NCBI RefSeq assembly: GCF_000611645.1 | Contig: NW_014012554.1 | Coordinates: forward strand, 2,740 to 17,593 | Length of the DNA: 14,854 bases | Source: Monoraphidium neglectum | Taxonomy: Eukaryota > Chlorophyta > Chlorophyceae > Sphaeropleales > Selenastraceae | Direction of reading: 5' to 3' | Part shown: positions 10,401 through 14,854 of the stretch, piece after piece | Numbering within the stretch: position 1 is the first letter of the stretch | Layout: each line of letters starts with the position of its first letter | Notes under the pieces: generated by a model | Seen by the model: only the letters and a program-made list of their open reading frames with translations | What the model was told of the DNA's origin: nothing | Database searches by the model: none | Program-made: the position numbers and the translations under genes

Positions 10401-10661
10401 GGGAGATTCACAGCGGGAGCGACCCAGCAGGGCGCCACGGCGGTGGTAGCTTCAGAGCGTGAGGAGCCCCTGCAGCAAGTGCCCGGAAATGCCGGGGCCC
10501 TGGCGCACGCCAGCAGCAGCAGTGGTGTGGGCGGCGGCCTGCAAGCCGCGGGGCCGTGGGTGGAGCCTCTGGCGTGCGGGTTTGCTCTGGCTACGAGCAT
10601 GCTGCTTTACATGGGCTTTGAGGACTGGCTGCTGCGACAGCACGGGTACTTGGTGGGCTGA
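7427..10661 (+). CDS. Short kinesin-1-like motor with C-terminal hydrophobic anchor, complete
   Basis: This is a microtubule-dependent ATPase motor. Exons: 7427-7607, 7746-7873, 8165-8263, 8489-8603, 8772-8852, 9127-9247, 9489-9666, 9948-10127, 10335-10661. All introns are GT-AG and all phases join, giving 469 residues. An in-frame stop at 7418-7420 makes ATG 7427 the first start. Motor landmarks: [12 protein letters not shown] near the N-terminus, P-loop GQTGSGKT at 92-99, [13 protein letters not shown] in exon 4, switch I NSASSRSH at 206-213, switch II DLAGSE at 238-243, and [16 protein letters not shown] across the exon 7-8 junction. The neck [16 protein letters not shown] (332-347) and the motor sequence resemble kinesin-1. 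A short coiled coil follows (about 348-375), then a Gly/Ala/Ser/Gln-rich linker. A hydrophobic segment [18 protein letters not shown] (about 439-456) lies only 13 residues from the C-terminus. The kinesin-1 stalk and light-chain-binding tail are absent. Kinesin family membership is certain; subfamily and membrane anchoring are inferred. No TGTAA signal was found downstream. Confidence 0.95.
8853..8937 (+). repeat. GGGTG-rich tract with G-quadruplex potential, kinesin intron 5
   Basis: Immediately after the exon 5 donor GTGCGTGGG, intron 5 (8853-9126) carries many GGG runs spaced by T, TG, CAT or similar short loops, ending in a G6 run at about 8924-8930. The tract is on the sense strand, so the pre-mRNA would contain it. 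The rest of the intron shows nothing remarkable. Confidence 0.8.
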
Positions 10662-10804
10662 CAGCTACCTGGAAATGGATTTGCACTCTGGCCTGCTATG
10701 ATATGAGCTCTTGCCTGCAGGCCATGCAGGATCGCAGGATGTGCACTAGTACATCAACGCTTTTTAAAACATAAGCGATGCAGACTGTGCAGCTGTCTCG
10801 TTCC

Positions 10805-10820
10805 TGCAGCTGCAGCTGCA
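10805..10820. repeat. 16-base perfect palindrome TGCAGCTGCAGCTGCA
   Basis: This self-complementary stretch lies about 145 bases after the kinesin stop codon. It consists of overlapping CAGCTG and CTGCAG sites. In RNA it could form a small hairpin, or it may be chance in a GC-rich 3' UTR. Confidence 0.85.
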
Positions 10821-11309
10821 CTCGTGGGCGCATCACTTGGCAGATTCTGAGCTCAAGCTGCAGCAGGTTTTAGCCTTCCCACGTGCACAGTCCACTTGCG
10901 CAGTCACTAGGTGGAACGGCCAGCTTAGCCTGTCTGTTGACAGATGCAGCTGGACGTCAAAACAATTGTCTGGGCTCGTGCACTCACAGACCGCGCCAGA
11001 GTAATTGCAGTGTGCGGCCAACGGTGCGTGGCTCTTGTGGCAGCAGCGCGTGATTAGCTGCGTCACCAGATTCCCCTCGCAGTGAAGCCATCCCTATGGC
11101 AGCTTCGGTGCGAGGCCTGCTTCTCACCCCATGTGCGCGTGTGCGGTGTCTGGTGCGCTTGCGGGACACCTTGCACACTGCGTTGAAATACTTTGCACAC
11201 AGTAAGCAGAAGTGCGCTAGGAGCGACCCGGTACAGCAACACTTTTGGCAGGCTGACAAGTTCATGCAAGCACTCAAGCACGCCCCCACCCAGATGTGCA
11301 ACACATACT

Positions 11310-11314
11310 TTACA
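11310..11314 (-). terminator. TGTAA polyadenylation-type signal for the F-box-like gene
   Basis: TGTAA on the minus strand lies about 92 bases downstream of the TAG stop at 11409-11407. UGUAA is the characteristic near-upstream polyadenylation element of chlorophyte green algae. Distance and orientation fit, although a five-base motif can occur by chance. Confidence 0.5.
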
Positions 11315-11406
11315 TGAACGCTCCTACGATGCCCATGTTTATGCAACAAAAGTATGGTACAATACAAACAGCAAGGTGCTTCTCAGGCAAAGTTGTTGTT
11401 GCACCT

Positions 11407-14108
11407 CTAGTCAACCTCCTCCACCTCAAAGTGCCAATCCGCAATCACTAGCCAGCTGACCGCCGCCCGCAAGGCGTCTGCGCCGCCGGCGCGGCTTAGC
11501 AGGCGGTGTGCGATTGAATCCCTCACGCGCCCAGCCCACGCGCGCGGGTGGCCCTGGGCCTCGACCCACGCCATGAGGTCCCCATCCTCCACCCGCGCAA
11601 AAAAAGATGGGTCGGCCCCACAGGTACCTATGACCAAATTGAGTCCCCAAGAATTGTCACCGCAAAGAGAGAGGACGCGGCACAGCGGCGCAAAGGCCTC
11701 CTGGCCCTCAGCCGGCGGCCGCGGACAGGTACCGCCGCACACGCGGCCGCCGAGCAGCGCATGCAGGCTGTCGCCCCACGCCATTCCGTCACATTGCTGG
11801 GTCTGCGCGAGCCATATAAAGATCTCGTGATCATTCAACCCCCCACAACTCCATGGCATGTCCTCCAGGTGTCCGCCGCGGATGGCGCCCAACATCGCAC
11901 TCAGGGAGGCACTCGTCCGCCCCTCGACCCAGCCCCGCGCGTTGAAGGGGCCGCCATCATCCTCAACCGCCAGGCGCTGTGCCTGCCGGCTGCCGAGCAC
12001 CGCCAGCATGTGGGGCGAGTGGCCCGCCTCGGCAGCAGTCCTCGCCGCAAAGTTGAGATAGTCCTGCATCAGGGACACCTCGTCCACCCACGCCTTGTGG
12101 GCCGGCCCCAACTGGCCGAGCGCATCCGCCTCCAACAGAGCCGCAGCCTGCAGCTTGTCCAGCGTCTGCACGAGCCAGGGCGGGCGGCGTGGCGATGCCG
12201 TGTGAGTACGCATGTGCGCGCGCTTTGCACGCGCGTGCAGGGGGTCTCGGGTCACTCATGCACGGGTTGTGCAGGCACGACCAAATGACACCCTCGGGTT
12301 GACATCCAGCCTGAAGTCCCAATCCTGCGTTGGAGGCACTTAGCATGCGTTCCTCTGCCAAACTGGGCCTCAAGGGATCCGGCCGCCCACCTGGCTTTGC
12401 AGTGCCCATTGCTCGCTAAGCGCGTTGCGCACGTCCAGCGCGGTGCCCCGCCGCACCGCGCGCATGACAGCCAGCTGCAGCCGCTGAGACTGCAAGCCCT
12501 GCGCACTCCAGCCAAAGTGCTCGTGCACGGCGGCAAAGTAAGCGTAAGCCATGTCCTCCGCCTGTTCCTCGCCCCCCGCCGCACCCAACCCAAGCCAGCA
12601 TCCTGCCAGCTGTCTCTGCAGCGCGTCCGAGTTGGGCGGGGCGCACTGTGCGTCCAGCTGCAGGCCGGCGCGCGCCAAGCGGGGCGCTAGCCAGGCACGG
12701 CCGGCCATCGACAACGTCGCATGCTGCGGGGCGGCCTCGCTCGGCGAGACCAGGGTCGCGACCACTGCCTGCAGGACTTCCACCGCCACGCCCTTGCCAC
12801 GCGCCTCCTCCCAGATCTCGTCGAGGGCAGCAAACAGCGCCCCCGGCGCCAGCAGCGGGAGGTCGCACTCCCAGCAGTCTGCTGTGCCCCAGCCCTCGCG
12901 CCCGGCGCCGTCGTTCCCCGTGAGGCGGCAGACGGCTTCCGCCAGGGCCCGGGGCAGCTTGCCGCCCTCGCCAGAAATGGTCAGGGCGAAGCGCGCCCCG
13001 TGCAGCACCTGACGAAGCAGCTGCGCGTCTGACAGCGTCGCCGCGTACGTGGCTGCAGCGGCGATGAGCTCCCCCATCCGGAACTCGCGGTGGCCGGCAT
13101 GCGCGGTGGCCATCCGCATCAGGAGCTCCTGCACCCTCGGATCGCAGAGCGCCGGCCGCGGGCACGACGGCAAGCCCGCCAGGCACAGCTGCACGGCAGC
13201 TTCCCAGCCCGCCGCGACGGTCGCCTCGTGGCGTGCGCTGGACTCGTCCAGGCCGCCCAGCACGAGGTCCTCGACGCGCTGCTCCAGGATGGCACTGCTG
13301 AGCTGTCTATGGCACAGGGCAAAGACCATCGCCGCATCGCTGCCAGCCGTGCGTGCGCGGAACGCGCGGGACAGGGCCTCGGGCTCACAATGCATCCCGT
13401 CCGCCAGAACGCTGCGCACGATGCTGGCGGCGCAGCGTCGGACAGCAAAGGCCTGCAGGTCCGCATGCATAGCGACCGCCTGGTCCGACGAGCCGTCGTG
13501 CGATGCGCGGCAGATGTCGACGGCGTCCGCCCACTGGCCGGCCAGCAGGGCCGACTTGGCGGCTGCCATGACCTGGGCGCGCTGGCTGACGAGCCCCGCG
13601 CCGCCGCCCAGGTCAAAGCCGGCGGCTGCGCACAGCAGGCGGCGCAGGGCCAGGGGCTGCAGCAGCGCCGTGACGCCTCCCTGAGCCGCATAGGGCAGCA
13701 GCAGCAGGGGGGCCATGGGTCCGCACAGCGCCAGCAGCGCGCCCACGGCGTCGCCGTCCACCTGCAGGCGCGCCTCTGCGGCCGCCACGTCGGGTGCTGC
13801 ACCAAGCTGCTGCGGCTGCTGCTGCGGCTGCTGCTGCAAACTTTGGGCATAGCGCAGCATCCACAGCGCCATGCCCTCCGCTGTCTGTTTTTGCAGTCGT
13901 CGCCACGTCACCGCTGCATACTGCCACGGCCGCCCGGGCGCCGCGGCCGGGTGCTGCGTCCGGAACCACTCGATGTCGAACCTGCAGCACAGCTGCAGGC
14001 TGCCGCGGCTGGTGCTGGCAAAGTTGGTGGGTCCGGCAGGCGGGAGATGATGATCTGCAGGACCTCGGGCGGCAGGGCCGTGAGGAGCATGGATTGTGGT
14101 GCCGCCAT
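11407..14108 (-). CDS. F-box-like N-terminus plus large helical protein, apparent frameshift
   Basis: Exon 1 runs 14108-12391 and exon 2 runs 12165-11407. They are joined at a phase-0 GT-AG intron of 225 bases (donor CAG|GTGGGC, acceptor GTGCAG). The ATG at 14108 has good context (GCGCCATGGCG). The upstream in-frame extension has only a TTG start, so it was not used. Residues 7-27, LLTALPPEVLQIIISRLPDP, resemble the first half of an F-box, the SKP1-binding motif of SCF ubiquitin-ligase receptors. The continuation (NFASTSRGSLQLCCRFDIEW) is in another frame, so about one base appears to be missing near 14023-14031. From there the frame is open for over 1,600 bases. The rest is Ala/Leu-rich and looks helical, with a QQQPQQQPQQ tract. 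The C-terminal exon includes MLAVLGSRQAQRLA and HEIFIWLAQTQQCDGM. I do not recognise this region; degenerate helical (for example ankyrin-like) repeats are one guess. Total about 825 residues if the frame is intact. Confidence 0.6.
13806..13837 (-). repeat. CAG/CCG trinucleotide tract encoding Gln-Pro repeats
   Basis: In gene orientation this reads as about two and a half copies of a 12-base unit CAGCAGCAGCCG, encoding QQQPQQQPQQ. It lies inside exon 1 of the F-box-like gene and keeps the reading frame. Such tracts vary in length between strains by slippage. Confidence 0.9.
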
Positions 14109-14569
14109 GGCGCTGCAGCTTCGGTCCGGCCGGGGTGTCGGGCGGGCGCCTTTGAAATTGAGATAGGACGCGGCCGCCTCAGTGGTGATCCTGCGATGTG
14201 CCAAGAGGTAGGGATGCAGGCGACAGAGCTGAGCGCATTGTACACATTTTAGTGTTACAGTGCTGTGGCAGCCGCCACCATCAGTACAATCAGCGGCAGC
14301 AGGCGCAGATCGAGCCCCAGCTGACAGGTGGAGCGGTGCGCCGGCAGCTGTGCTGCAGCCAGGCTCAGGAGCACGACTACTGATTTCAACCTACCAATAG
14401 ATTTCTGAAGGTTTTTCAAGGCGTACCAAATGCTCTTTGGGGCACGCGATCTACCCGCGATGATCTCACGACAATTCAAACCTGCACGTATGGTATGACG
14501 TGTATAAATCAGTGCGAGGCTTCATTATATTACCCTTATAGCATGCTGCTGCCGCAAGCCGACGATGGC

Positions 14570-14602
14570 CTGGAAACCATCTGGAAACCTGCTGGAAACG
14601 CA
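14570..14602 (+). repeat. Three 11-base repeats with CTGGAAAC core
   Basis: CTGGAAAC occurs at 14570, 14581 and 14592, exactly 11 bases apart, each followed by three variable bases. The array lies about 460 bases upstream of the F-box-like ATG. It is either a small tandem duplication or a helically phased protein-binding site cluster. Confidence 0.85.
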
Positions 14603-14818
14603 CCGGCCCCACCTTACTCACACTGCACCCACGCACCTCACGGCCCTTGTGTGTATGATTGGCTGCTGCCCACCTCGCACCAGTTACAGCACGAGTGATC
14701 ATACCACTCTCACCAACTCCTCTGCAGAAGGGGTAAATGGAAGTATACCTCAGCTACAGTACCTTGGGAGTCGTAGTCGGCCGTCACAGTCTCACAGCCT
14801 GGGGCATGCGGTGGCAAG

Positions 14819-14854
14819 TGCCGCTTTCATACCAGCACACATGCCGCTTTCATA
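14819..14854 (+). repeat. 13-base direct repeat at the right edge
   Basis: TGCCGCTTTCATA occurs at 14819-14831 and 14842-14854, a period of 23 bases, and the second copy ends exactly at the window edge. This could be the start of a longer minisatellite continuing outside the window. Confidence 0.8.

Larger units (their letters stand above)
10662..11406. other. Convergent intergenic region (3' UTRs of the kinesin and F-box-like genes)
   Basis: These 745 bases lie between the two stop codons. Both strands contain only short ORFs without family features. The region presumably holds both 3' UTRs, and overlapping antisense transcripts are possible. A TGTAA signal serving the minus-strand gene is visible at 11314-11310. 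No equivalent is seen for the plus-strand kinesin. No tRNA or other RNA gene was recognised. Confidence 0.6.
14109..14854. other. 5' flank of the F-box-like gene; no supported gene
   Basis: This segment lies upstream of the minus-strand F-box-like gene and is less GC-rich than the coding regions. It probably contains that gene's 5' UTR and promoter. A minus-strand stretch from 14385 to 14255 reads as hydrophobic residues (LLPLIVLMVAAATAL then stop). It could be the last exon of another minus-strand gene ending here, with a TGTAA overlapping its stop at 14259-14255. It lacks an ATG and I cannot support it. A further minus-strand TGTAA is at 14688-14684. Confidence 0.4.

Noticed and set aside
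13090..14166. 358-codon open frame on the plus strand opposite the F-box-like gene
   Set aside because: It is an antisense shadow created by GC-rich codon use. It has no domain, and the minus strand gives longer open frames with a consistent splice junction and a TGTAA signal.
14255..14479. Hydrophobic 74-codon minus-strand frame
   Set aside because: It starts with TTG rather than ATG, matches no family I know, and no clear acceptor links it to an upstream exon. It is mentioned only as a possible terminal exon.
1..14854. tRNA, rRNA, transposon or viral remnants
   Set aside because: I looked for tRNA B-box-like GGTTCGAATCC motifs on both strands, long terminal or inverted repeats, and transposase or reverse transcriptase motifs, and saw none.

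Overview
This is a GC-rich, intron-dense eukaryotic nuclear segment. Its short introns, unusual 5' splice sites (mostly GTGCGT, GTGGG or GTGAG rather than GTAAG), CA/TG microsatellites and a TGTAA polyadenylation-type signal best fit a green alga of the Chlorella/Trebouxiophyceae type. That assignment is inferred from sequence style and not proven. Nothing prokaryotic, viral, CRISPR-like or transposon-like was found.

Layout. (1) Positions 7081 down to the left edge, minus strand: the N-terminal three quarters of a cohesin SCC3/STAG subunit. I could reconstruct 21 phase-compatible exons, giving 824 codons. The C-terminus runs off the left edge. (2) Positions 7082-7426: a compact divergent promoter region. 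(3) Positions 7427-10661, plus strand: a complete nine-exon kinesin of 469 residues. It has a kinesin-1-like motor and neck, but the normal long stalk is replaced by a short coiled coil, a low-complexity linker and a single hydrophobic segment close to the C-terminus. (4) Positions 10662-11406: the convergent 3' region. (5) Positions 14108 to 11407, minus strand: a two-exon gene for a roughly 825-residue helical protein with an F-box-like N-terminus, interrupted by an apparent one-base frameshift. (6) Positions 14109-14854: its 5' flank, with short phased repeats.

The SCC3 and kinesin genes share a promoter region and both have chromosome or cytoskeleton roles, so co-expression is possible but unproven. 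The two most interesting observations are the tail-anchored-looking truncated kinesin, and the way three separate (TG)n tracts and one G-rich tract lie immediately downstream of 5' splice sites, as though grown out of the GTGCGTG/GTGTGTG donor motif.
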